Source: Vermamoeba vermiformis
Lineage: Eukaryota > Tubulinea > Echinamoebida
Reading direction: 5' to 3'
Length of the DNA stretch: 56,796 nucleotides
Assembly (NCBI GenBank): GCA_045837725.1
Contig: JBEWZL010000128.1
Location: forward strand, 1-56,796
Part shown: piece after piece, positions 23,931 through 35,925 of the stretch
How the letters are laid out: each line of letters starts with the position of its first letter
Numbering within the stretch: the first letter of the stretch is position 1
Position numbers and translations under genes: made by a program
Notes under the pieces: generated by a model
Told to the model about the DNA's origin: nothing
The model's input: the letters and a program-made list of their open reading frames with translations, nothing else
The model's database searches: none

Positions 23931-26900
23931 AACCAGGATCTAACGAGTTTGCCTCTGGTTTTAATCGAGTGGCAAATTCTACAACGACTAATCAAAAATC
24001 GTACTACGATTTATCTTCGTATTTATTTGCCGTCGCTAACCAAAGAGAACAGCTCGATCTTGACAAAGGTAATTGCGTTTGTTGATTTTTTTTTAGTATT
24101 TTATTTGTTAATTAAAAATTGACAGTCGTCTTTAAATATTATAATTTATTATATTCCTTTCACGAATATTAGTTAATTTTTTGTTAGTGAGGAACCTGGG
24201 ACATCTTGATCCCTTATCCGAATTTAACGAGAACAATAACCCTCTTTACCTCGCCATAAAGTCGCCTTATATTCCTACAAGTAAGTAATATTATTCCAAT
24301 ACTGGACCGAGAAATGACACGGTCATTTAGGCGTGGCGGATCTGTTAATAGCCAGAGGCTTCGTTTTGGAAAAATTGTCCTATAAATTGCTTGAAAATGC
24401 GCCAGTAGATAGAATTAAATACGCGTGTGAACATTTGTTGGATCTGGAATTGACAAATGCGAACTACAACGCTCTACATTACGTTATAAAATATCGCGAC
24501 CTTCCCGACAAGACAGGTAATATTATATAGCTACTTTTTTATCAAAAATTAATATACAACTTTTTTTGACTTTAGAGGTGCTCGAAATTCTTTTAAAACA
24601 TTTCGTGGATGTGAACGCCGTAAATGCGCAAGGAAACACGCCGATCTGCTCTGCTGTACGACGTCTTGATAAGAAAACAGTTGAATATCTATTGAAGCAA
24701 AAGATCCAGCCAGTAACCCTCAATGCAACGCAAAAAAATTTGCTGCGGATCCCGCCATTGCAAGCACTCGAACTCGGTCCTGGTTTAGGTAAAATTGCCA
24801 ATGTTAACATAGTAATATACGTGAATAATTGTGTAAATAGGAAAATTGACAGCGCACGAAGCAGAGATGATCGAAATTTTAAAATTGTTGTTGGATGCCG
24901 GTGCGGATGTCAACGGACCAACACCGACGGACGGATGCACTCCATTATTAGCTGCGCTGAACAACAACAGTACTGTTATTGCCAAATTCTTTATTGGTAC
25001 GATAATGAATAAGTTACAAAATTCAATTTTAATTAACTTTTTCTTAGAACGAGGCGCGATCTCCTCGCCTGACGGCAAAGAGCTAATTAAAGCATGCGAA
25101 TATAGGTACCCTGATATATTAAAGATGCTAATTGAGCGAGGAGCAATGCCTAGGCTTGCAATGGGCCGTTGCGACCAGACATTGTTTCATTATGCTATTG
25201 GACGCTCTGGCAGAACTCTCGTAAGAATATAAATACTAATTTGTGGCTAGAATAATGCTATTATAATTTATAAATTAAATTTGGTCTTATTTATTTGATT
25301 TTAGACAGCCGATGAAAATCAAGCGTTGACGATGCAATTAATCGAAATTCTCGCGCAAAGTGGGGTTGATATTAATAAAGCTGATGGTAAGCATAATATA
25401 TTCATATTCATATTTATAAGCTTACCTATCGATCATTTAACTAACTAATCTGAAAATAATTAGAATTAGGAAGAACGCCGCTCGTACTGGCGTTTACGTT
25501 AGAGCAGTTCCAAGTACGTAAAAATATAATTCATTAAAAATGAATTTTAATTTAATTTACATCGGTTTAGATGCTGCAAAAATACGGCGCTGACTTGACC
25601 GTGAAATTTAAAGGCAACAATTTGATCCACTCGCTGATTAACTCAAATGAAACAAATCTAGCTTACGTGCTATCCCAAGGTATTTATTTCCCCTATACTA
25701 CGCCTTATAACGAGACTGCGTTAATTTTCGATCGGATCCAATCCTTTCATTTTAATTTTCGATCTGAAAAAAATTACCTAGTTTGTATATTTTTTATTTA
25801 ATCTATGTAATTTTGCCAATATTCGTCAACAAGAATTTATAATAATCTTCGCTAATGACCGCAAATAGGCGTAGTTTCAGTGGACGAACAGAACGATAAA
25901 GGACTTTGTCCGCTGCACCTTGCCGCCAACTTAAAAAAACTATCTGTCGTGGAACTGCTGCTCAAACACAACGCGAAGATTGATGTGTTGGATGGTGACG
26001 GCAGAACTGCATTGATGTGCGCTGTGAGTAGTTTGGAGATCTTTGAAACACTCGTAAGTCCTGGATCTACCCCCGGTAAAAAAAAAACATACAAAAAGGC
26101 TACAAAAACTTCATTTTTAATACTTTTAGCTATGTTACGGATAAAATTACTATAATACGTATTGTTCGATGAGATCTGATGTGTTACAGGAAAAAATTGG
26201 CTATCTTTTATTCTAAGAACGCTACTAATTAATTTATTAAATAAGCAATAAGATTCGTTATAATATTTTTAAAATTTGTTAAAGAACTGCTGTTTTTTTA
26301 CTTATAAAGTGCTAAGGGTAATTTTATTGTCGTAATTACTAATACTTTTTTTCCACAGCTGCGCCACGGTGCGGACTTCATGGTGAGCGACAACCAAGGC
26401 AACAATATTTTGCACTATGCAATCAAAGGAACTTCCAGCACATTCATCGCACTTGCCAAATATAGTAAGTCGCGATCAACTCCTTTGCTTGTCCAAATAA
26501 GGCAAGTCTGTATTGATACGATTGAATTTCAGTGACGAAAGATCAAGCACAGATATTAGTCAACCAAAAAAATTCCGATGGGAAAGATCCGCGACAACTT
26601 ATTTCTCGGCCAGAAAATGTACGTAAAAACTGACAACTTTTTGACATTTTTTGCGCTAGAAAACTCAAATTTTCTTCGCCGATCCGTCCTTTTCAGGACT
26701 AAAATAAGATTACGTACGGATATTGGGTCATATTTTTTTATGATCTTTTTAAACAATTCAGTGACATTAACGTCAAAAAAAGACTTCGCTTGATGAACGA
26801 GAGCTAATTACTGACGAAATGTATTGAAAACGTGTGCTAATGTGCATGTAATTCCCCGACAGATCTTCCACAAATTGCTGACTCTGGACATTGACGTGAT

Positions 26901-28687
26901 AATGAAAATCATTGACGTGTTTCAATGCAGCAAATTGTTTGAGCATGAATTAGGTACAACAATTGATTTTATTGGTTGTAAACGTAGCTAATAATATACC
27001 ACTAGTTGCACTTGCCAGAGGCTGTGTTTTCAGCGAATTCGATTGTTCGCATTGGGATACATCAACGGAAGCCGTTCATGAAACAGCACCCATCTTCGCG
27101 CTGCCGTTCGAATCAATTATTGCAATAATTCTATTGACACCTGTCAAAGACATCACGGCATTCTCAATGACGTGTCGTCACTTCAAGTTATTGTGCGATA
27201 ATAATACTACTTGGAAAATAATTGCTGAACGAGATGGACTCCGCGAAGTGTCAACGTGTCAAAATGTCAAAAAAAGTTTCGCGATGAAATGGCGCTATCA
27301 ACGCAATGTGAGACAAGGTATGTAAAGCAATGTTCGAAAGATTTCTAGTTTTTTTCTGATTTCCTTATTAGGCAAGTTTTATGTCCGTCACGTGAAGCTG
27401 CAAAAATCGTCGACTGCACTGGCCCGGCAAGAAGAAAATGAGGTGTATGGCATTCAAGCGGCGGAAACACTCACCGTCGACTGCGATCTCGCTGCGAGAT
27501 TAATCGCTGTTGCGAACAAACATTGTGAAGTCGCGCTCATTGATATGAAAAGCTTTGCGGTTATTCAGGTACATTGAATCTTTGCAAGTTTTCCATTAAA
27601 TTTACAACAAAACTGCCACGTCAACTTTTTACAATCGTTTCATTGATTAATAATAACAAGAATTCATTCTGACTTATCGTTTTGTTTGCAAGGAATTCAC
27701 GGGTGAAAGTGCCCGCGCAGAAAACCCCGCGCATCTTCGTACAGTGATTAGTGCGAAGGACAAGTTCATCGCCATGCGCAACAGTAAATCATCCGAACTT
27801 TACGGAAGAAGTTTTGACCAAGAAAAACTCGATGTTCTGGCTGCTAACTGTTTGGGTACTTCAAAAAAACTAAATTTAATAATTACGGTTTCTAATTTCC
27901 ATGAAAAATATAGGTTTTAGTTTTGAAGGCGATTTAATCGCAATTCTTCATCTGTCTAAAGGGTGTGAAATTAGGAACTGGAGAACGAAACAAAAAGTTT
28001 GTTTTATCGCAGGAATATACTATAATGTAGTACTCAACGGTCACGTGGTTGCATTGTGGGATCAGAATCAGAAAACAGAGCTTTGGGACATCAATACAAA
28101 AAGAAAAATTTTCACTTCGAAATTGCCGAATACACTTAGCGCTGTACTCCAGAAGTTCGGAAAATTCATTGTTTCTACATCGGATCTCGTCGAATTCATC
28201 GATTGCGAGCAAAAAATTTCACTACCGTTGCCAGACAATGGACTGCAGCGCGGAATAACTGCATTTGCAAGCAATGAAGATGAGCAGATCCTGCTGTCGA
28301 TGGATTATGCAGGAGAAGAAATCATATTATGGCAGCCTTATCAAACTGATATTACAAAAATACGAAGACAGCTCACTGTGAACTTGTTTGACAAAGATCA
28401 CAATAAGAGAACGGTACGAAAGATCCAACCGGATCCGGTCACAAAGATTTCTTAATCATTATTATTAATATTTTATTTATTAGGGAACCATCGCCATTAC
28501 AAAGGACTTTGCTTTCACAGTGGGCAACTATCAGGTTGGCATTAGAGTCTTTGACCTCACCGTTGGTAAACTGCTCTATAACATTCCAATGGCTGTGAGT
28601 CAAATCAGTTCGTTGAAGCTCGTCGATACGTACTTAATTGCTGCTTTAACGAACGACACGATTGCAATTGTAAACTTTAATTTGTAG
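23912..28687 (+). CDS. Ankyrin repeat / F-box / WD40-like protein
   Basis: About 17 exons from ATG 23912 (MADDELKPGSNEFASGFNRV) to TAG 28685. The first half (to about 26950) is ankyrin repeats, for example VLEILLKHFVDVNAVNAQGN with TPICSAVRRLD, IEILKLLLDAGADVNGPTP, VVELLLKHNAKIDVLDGDGR and LRHGADFMVSDNQGNNILHY. An F-box follows at about 27090-27240 (FALPFESIIAIILLTPVKDI, then TAFSMTCRHFKLLCDNNTTW). The rest reads as beta-propeller blades: GDLIAILHLSKGCEIRNWRT, HVVALWDQNQKTELWDINTK and FTVGNYQVGIRVFDL. The link at 26953-27016 needs a GTACAA donor and an AG acceptor two bases beyond the obvious one. Without it there would be two genes with no intergenic space. Likely SCF receptor with two binding modules. 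Confidence 0.7.
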
Positions 28688-28938
28688 CTTCGTTTCTTGA
28701 CGTGTAACAGCAATAATTAAAGAGCTTGAATTTAATTACTTGAATGCGACACTTTATTGTTGTTGGATTCGGTTTGTTCTACCACGCTGAACAACACAGC
28801 AGTGCAAGGTAGTTACCACTCGTTGCACCCAGCAAAATGATGATATCTGAAGTTAGGCGTTTGGATCCGTTTAATTTATTGTAAGTAACAAAAAGATAAA
28901 CTAAACAATTAGTCTAGACAGACCAGTGACTAGAAAAG

Positions 28939-31900
28939 TTACTTGATCACAGACCCTAGTGCATTATAATCTTTGAGGAGCGGATAAATGTGTTGATAAT
29001 GAGACATCAACATGGGTACGTAATCAACGACTGTTTCACCGACGTCGTTCTTGATCGTCGCTTGAGCTCCACCTGTCAATAGACAATGATTGCCGTTAGC
29101 ACGTGTCATTTTAAGTCAGTGCCGTAAACAGAAAATTGGTTCATGACAGATACTTTTGAAGGCAGCAATTTTTTGATTTTTTCACCGATCGCGCATGAAC
29201 TATTAACGTACCATCGAGCAGTTTGAATGCAATCAAACAGTATTTCGACGCTTGTTCGCACGAGTTCAAGTTGCACAGCATTGCTTCGAGTGCTCCGATG
29301 TGGAAGTGACGACACACGATGTGCAGTGCTGTGTCGCCAAAGTTGTTTTGAACGTTCAAATTTGTGCCTGGACACGTGATCAAGTAATCCACAATGGGCC
29401 ACAGATCGACCGAGTCATAGACATCGTTGTTCTCTCCGCTCTCGTTTTGCCTTGCTTGTAATGCAAATGCGAATGGGTTTGCTACACCGGATCCAATAGG
29501 CTGCAGTTTTTTTCTGACGAGCGTTGTGTAGTTCATCGGAGCACCACTGACAAACACGTGCTGTAACAGTGCCATCAATGGAGTGTTGCCATCTTCGTCT
29601 CGTGTGTTGATCTCAGTCGTGTCTCGTCCAATGAATGACTTGAAGAGATTGAGATTGATAGACACCCCGGAAAGTTGTAGCATTGAGTGCAAGATCGTAG
29701 TCGAGGATTTTTGTTTGTGAACGGCCAGTGGCTTGTAAAAAGATGCTAACACATATATGGTTAGGGCGTGGCTGGAGTCTATGGCAGGTTGATTACCTTG
29801 CTTGGCAATATTCAGTACTTCACTCTTTTCTTTAGCTGTCAGCCGGAGTAACATTAGGGTCTGCAAGCACGTTTCACCTTTGTTATTTTCCAAATTAAGG
29901 TTGATATTGCCGTTCTCGATCAGTTTCATCAAGTTTTGGACATTGATCTCCTGCCCCTTGCAGATATCGAGTAACCTTATAATAGTCTGGTTAGTGCTGT
30001 CAATTGTTTAACACCAAAAGGCCAAGCTTACAAGTGAAACGGCGTATCGCCACGAGCGTTGCGATGATTCCATAAGTGGTTTAGTTCGCGCCATTCAGTT
30101 GGTTCAGCTAAGTTAATGGGAATAATCGAGGGTGCCAGTAGCGACTTTCCTTTGGTCGCAACAAGCTTTCGAAGAAACATATAAATGGCGATGATCAAAC
30201 GATGCAGGTACTTACCATATGCAACAGAGTGTTGCTAAGACTATCGGTCAACGACAAGTCGGCACTTGAGCATAACACTTGCCAGTATTGCTTAATTTGG
30301 GTGGTGATGTAGCACGGCAAACTAACAACGTGGTTAATTATTTGAGTTGTCACTTGTATTTTGGACTCGTACGGATGTTGTTGCTTGACACGCCATCGAG
30401 ATTTTCTATGTCGGGCAACCCAACCAGGTTCCCTTAACAAGAAATACAAAGTTACAGGAGCCCCCGTACTGTCGCTACTGTTGCAATGTTATTATGTATG
30501 CAAGCCAGTTTAGTACTACTTACGTGGGCAGGCCAGTTTCAACCGGTGAGCTCAGCATCATTGTGTTAGAATGCGTGAGCCACTGAGTCGTCGAAAAGAC
30601 GTTGTTATTGATTGCTGCCAGTATTGTAAGTGCTACAGGGAGTATTAGTGCCGGCACGATACGTTAGTCACACGAGTAGAAAAAGTTGCTTACGTGTCAG
30701 TCTAAGTCCGCCACTCTGAGCATTCACATTTGCACCTCGTTTGATCAGATACACCATTGTCTCGCAGTTGCAGAACATGGCTGCATGATGCAGTGGTGTA
30801 AAGCCATCGACGTCCCTGTATGATGCACGGTCAGTGCGAGTGGACTAATTGATCTTAGAAAGGCAATTACCTTGCCTCGAGGACGTTCTCTGAAGTGTTT
30901 TGAAGTAACAATTCAAACAGCTCTGGCGTTGCAATACATGCCATCAAATGAATCAACGAGCGATTGAGTAGCTGGGGGATTGTTAGTTGAAGTTGCTGTG
31001 AGAGCGCATCAGAATTACGTACCTTATCCGTCAAAGTGAAATCAATGCCTTTTTGTTTCAGCAACATTGATATCATATCATATGCAGTTGAATCGTTGTA
31101 TATGACACAAGCGGCATTGTTAGCTTTGTGTGCGTTGTATCCGTAAAACAGTGCCATTAATGGCGTCACTCCAATCTCATCTTGTGCATTAATATTTGCT
31201 CCATGTTCGAGCAACAGCCGTGCCAAGTCAAAGTGCTGCAAGTACAGTGCTGCGTGAAGTGGAGTCCATCCGTGCTTATCCTGTTAAGTGGTTTGATTAG
31301 CATCAAAATCTAGCAGGTAGTTGACATGTTAATTCTTACGGCAAGGTTCACATCGGCGCCGTACTTCAAAAGAAGCTGTGTGTTTCTTTGTTTGTTGTCT
31401 CCTGAGGTCGATGATTTGCAAAGAATGAGCAACGGAGTCTCTCCAAACTCTGATCGAGTGTTGATGGCGCCTTTATGGCGTGCAATCAGCTCTTCAACAG
31501 TTCGCATTGGAGTGGGCTCGTTTGCAAGTGCGTTAAGTACCCAGTTGTCCGGTGTCCCTGGCAAAGGATTGGACGATTCTGCGGGGATAGTGTTCGGGAT
31601 CAAAGTGTGGTTCGACAATGCAGAAAAAAGCTCTTCGAGGTCAACGGCTGATTGTTGCACCGGTGGTGCTTGATTCGAGGTAGTAAGAGCACCAGTCAAG
31701 AGATCCAAGATTGGATTGTCATGTGGTTGAACACTGCCTTGTAATGGACTAGTAAATACTGAATCAAGCAGTGTCTGTGGATTTGTTGGCTGCTGTACAG
31801 CCGATACCCATCGTTGAGGATGCAGTTCAAAAGATGTGCTTGACGAAGAAGATTTGACACAACCATAAGTAGCGGTGTTGATGAGGGCCAGGTAATGCAC

Positions 31901-33905
31901 CAATGTCAGGCCGTCTGCATCTTGTTGGTAATCCTTTTGACTCAGTAGTGCATTCACACTAGTGCGTAGTAATGGTTACTAAGCTGCGTAAATTAACTAA
32001 GCTGCAATATAGACTTACAGCACTGAAGATGGTAATCTCTCCATCGCTCGGACCAAAGTTACCACCTTGAGAGAGCTCAAATCAAAGCCAGGCTGACTGA
32101 TTACTCGATAAAACTGTATTTGGCGTCAGTTTCGATCAACGTTCATAAAATCATTAACACTAAGACGTTACCTCTGTTTGCTTAGTGTTCAACAAAGCAT
32201 CGAGTTGATCTGGCGCCCATCTCACATGATTCTTCTCCAGTAACCACGACAGGGCAGCACTAGGACTCTGAGGAGATAGCGCAAGCTATTTCACGTAATT
32301 AAGGCTAGCGTTTTCGCACAGGTAGTACTTACATCTACAAAAGATCGACCGCTATACATCTTGTTGAAGTCGCAGCGACCAACCAGAGATGACAAAACCT
32401 TTTCAACGGCTAATAAATAGCATGTTAAACGAATTAGTTTGATTTTACGGCCGTAAATAGTGCACGTACCAAGATCCGCGTCTAATATGTTTGTAAGGTC
32501 ACTGCGAGGAAGCAACAAGTGCATAAACACTGGTATGCCCTTCACAAGCTTGTTAGGATCGCTGCCAAGAGTCAAAAGATGATTGTAAACAATGCTTGTT
32601 CGGGCGTGTAGAAGTGGTGAGTCGGCTTCAAGTGGTGAGTTCGGATCTGCTCCGAGCGAGATCAGAAATGAAATTCGGTCCGTGTCGGAAGATACCACGG
32701 CTACTTTGAGTGGATAGTCCTAATTCAGTTAAAGAGGGAAATAACAGAAGCTGTATAAAACTTTACCTCGTTATTGCCGTAACAACAAAACGCTGGTCGA
32801 AATTTGAACTGCGAAGCAACTCTAAAAATTTATTAGCAAAAATAACTGAGTACGATAGCCACTTACGCACGGTTAATATTGAATCCACGCTCTTTGACTA
32901 AGTAAGTCAAATTATCAATTGATAATGATGGGTCCAACATGATATCCTCGTCTTCAATTGGGTCCAAGAATGGTAATAGAATGCTGCTAATTGAGTGCTG
33001 GTAGGCTGATTCTCTCTGTAAAACTATCGTTGTGCCAAACCCATCGAAAGTCCTACCTACAGAGTTGTAGGTTCGTGAAGCCGTTTGGGCAACAAGTAGT
33101 TTGATATGAGGCGCAGAATCTAAGAGAGAACGTGCACGAGAAAGTTTGCCTTCAGCTATTCCGACCCTCTCAAGTTTCTTCAGGCCAGCAAGAGAAAGTG
33201 GCAGCAACTCAATATCAAAGTTCATATATAGCTCTTCGATACTGGACAGTGCCTATATAAAGTGAAATTAAAAAAAGATACACAGCGAAACAGCCAAGCC
33301 ATACCGAAACCAGTGCGTCAATCCCCTTGATTGTTCCTTTGTTAAGACGAATATTGAGGAGCTTCAGATCTTTGCAAAGCGGGGATTGAGTGACGGACAG
33401 ATCAATGAGGTCGTCAGAAACAAAGATGTCCAAAGAAACACGACGCAGGGATCGGACTTGAAAAAGTTGATCTAAGAAGCCTTTAGAGCCTTCTCCAAGA
33501 TGTATTTGCAATATTATATCTTCTATTGACTGGCAATAGCGAAGGAAGAAGGCAATAAACGACTTGGTGGTCGGAACAAGTTTCGATCTGGCAACTTGCT
33601 GATCCTGTGTCCATTTGATTGATTTCCAAAAAATAGGAGTTTTCAAGATATCTTGCCAACGTTTACAAACCTTAGATTTGATTAATAATAGAAGATAGAT
33701 TATTTGAAATGTAATAAATTATATTAATAGAATAAAAATAAAATTCGAAAAATAATCTCCACTTGCGTAGTGGAGGACAGAATGGAATAGATTTTTCTTA
33801 TTGAAAACCTTTTTTGAAATATTTTCTTACCGAGATCAGCTTTGCTCGTTGAATGCTGTGAAGGAGGCCAAAAATGTTGCGCCATACGTCATCAACGATA
33901 TCCAT
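28939..33905 (-). CDS. F-box / leucine-rich / ankyrin repeat protein
   Basis: Starts ATG 33905 (MDIVDDVWRNIFGLLHSIQR, an F-box whose second half, VCKRWQDILKTPIFWKSIKW, is in exon 2). Exons 2-3 are leucine-rich with LRR-like spacing (QVRSLRRVSLDIFVSDDLID; CKDLKLLNIRLNKGTIKGID; LAGLKKLERVGIAEGKLSRA). From about 32700 to the stop at 28939 come many ankyrin repeats, for example ISFLISLGADPNSPLEADSP, ARLLLEHGANINAQDEIGVT, LLLKYGADVNLAV and DGNTPLMALLQHVFVSGA. An unusual Ser/Pro/Thr-rich stretch (about 31500-31800) breaks them. The end is YQHIYPLLKDYNALGSVIK. Well over 1,000 residues. Likely SCF receptor; the target is unknown. Confidence 0.75.
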
Positions 33906-34061
33906 TGCTTGCGTTGTTAGTACGTTCTCATTATTCTGGGTTCGTCCGAATGACACTTGTGTGTGTCAGCGGTCCCAGCAATGAATTCAATTGAAAATTA
34001 GGACGAGATAAAGCAATAAGTTTAGCTAAACTAACGAACCACTCCTTGATTTATTGTTAAT

Positions 34062-35568
34062 CTACATGTCAACACCAAAGTGGATCAAGTCACCCGCTTT
34101 AAGTTGGAACACATCCGCGTCATCTTCGATCGCGACATCACCGTTAGCACCAGACGCTACGAAAACAATTTTTTGTGGTGCAATGCCGTAATTAGCAGCG
34201 ATATTTCGCTTCAAGACGTTGAACATTTCGATCTGATCCATCGGTTCAGTGAACGACAACACGACGGGCTTGGCAGGCTCAGTGCTGCCCATGCGCTTCG
34301 CTTGCAATATAATGTTAGGGAAGTCGACCTTCATGACTTGGCGTAGTGGGTACTGTTCATTTTTGAACTCATCCCATTCCACAGGACCTAGGTGCAAGAA
34401 GCGACAGGTTAAGGTTAGATCCAGCCATCGAAAATCTTGCGCATTAGCACTATTAGGCATAAAATAGATTTGAAATCGAGCAATAGTCTCATATGGCCCT
34501 AGTCTTTTAAAATAAATTTGGTGACTTACGAGTGTCATCGCTGCAAGCCATGGGATTCAAAGTGACGAGATAAGCACCAATGCGCATCAATTCTTTGGGA
34601 GTCCAGCGCACACCACAGTTCTGCGCACCCTCTTCGTACACTTCAATCTTGCCGTCAATCTGCACGCCATGCACATCCGTTACTTTGATGAAACCTTCTT
34701 CGACTTGCGGCACGGATTTCTCTTGCCACATGTACATCGGAAACTCGAGTTCAATGTACAGTTCGCGACCGAGGCCGTAGAGTTTGCAGGTGCCAACGTA
34801 TGCTTCGTGGCCTTGACCGCGCAATCTCAGCACCAGATGCAAGTTGCTATCTAATGGAAATGCATTTGTTAGGTTTTTTAGTAAGCAGGGATACTTATTG
34901 CAAAATTACAAAACGAACTTGAAGTTCTATTTTGGACGATCTAAATCTGGATGGAAATTTAAAATTCAGAGGAACGTACTATCTTGAATGTTGTAGTCTT
35001 CAATCGTTCTGCCGTCTTCAAGTTGCTTGCCAGCAAAAATTAAGCGTTGTTGATCGGGAGGAATGCCCTCTTGGTCTTGGATCTGTTTCGCGGGTTAAAT
35101 TGTATACAGTGGCTTACTTATCATGATTTAACGTACCATCAACTTGATCTCTTCGATGGTATTGTCTTGAGCAACTTTCAAGGGAATAGCTTTGCCAGTA
35201 AGAGTCTGAAAAGTGAGATGAGATCGGGAACAGGTCTCAGCAAGCATCAAATTTTAACTTACAGTGACAGTAATATTTATATTGCCAGGAGCACCAGGTT
35301 TTGGTTTTTCCTTGCAAACAATTGTTGCGTAAGGTGCGACGTTGGACAAAGTTACGTTATCTTCCAATTTTACATCATTAAAATACCAATCGCAGTCTAA
35401 ATAAATTTAATTAATTTCATTAGGAGATATTTTAATCAAATTACCAGCCCAAAATGTTTTTTGGTTTGTACGAAGCAGATTCTTCAAAGCCTTAAGTGGA
35501 GCAGTAGAGTTAATTACGACAGGATGAATCTTGTCGATTCCACGCTCATATAAATATACAGTAGTCAT
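34062..35568 (-). CDS. Ubiquitin domain protein flanked by two ubiquitin-like modules
   Basis: Five or six exons from ATG 35568 ([20 protein letters not shown]); the frame is open a little further upstream. Module 1 (about residues 1-75) is ubiquitin-like: [20 protein letters not shown]. Module 2 is real ubiquitin: [49 protein letters not shown] and LHLVLRLRG. The Leu8/Ile44/Val70 patch, Lys11, Lys27 and Lys48 are kept. Positions 6, 29, 33 and 63 are no longer Lys, and RGG is RGQG, so it is not a normal processing site. A beta-rich domain follows ([40 protein letters not shown]). The end, [20 protein letters not shown] with [11 protein letters not shown], again has a ubiquitin-like pattern. 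Probably an adaptor that presents a built-in ubiquitin to receptors. Confidence 0.82.
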
Positions 35569-35925
35569 TGTGCTTCTATTCAATTTGACAGAAAGTGAAT
35601 TAATTTCCAGCCAACAAAATTTACTTGAATCCGGCACGTGGCTTGATATTCTGAGAAATGGCCCCAAAAGAAGAGTTATAATTTGCCAGCTAGCTAAACT
35701 TGCGCTTGCCTTTGTCTAGTAAGGACTTTCGTTTTTGAGCAGAAAACTGGATGAGTTCAAACAAACATCCTACATGAACTAATATGGCAGACTACGTAGG
35801 ACTAAGATATAATTTATTAGAGACTAATAATGTGACAAAATTGTTAGCACAAGAACGTTGCCTCAGTCATGCAAGATCGACGAAACTAAAACAACGTTTC
35901 AGGCACCAGCTAGATCCAGCTTTGC

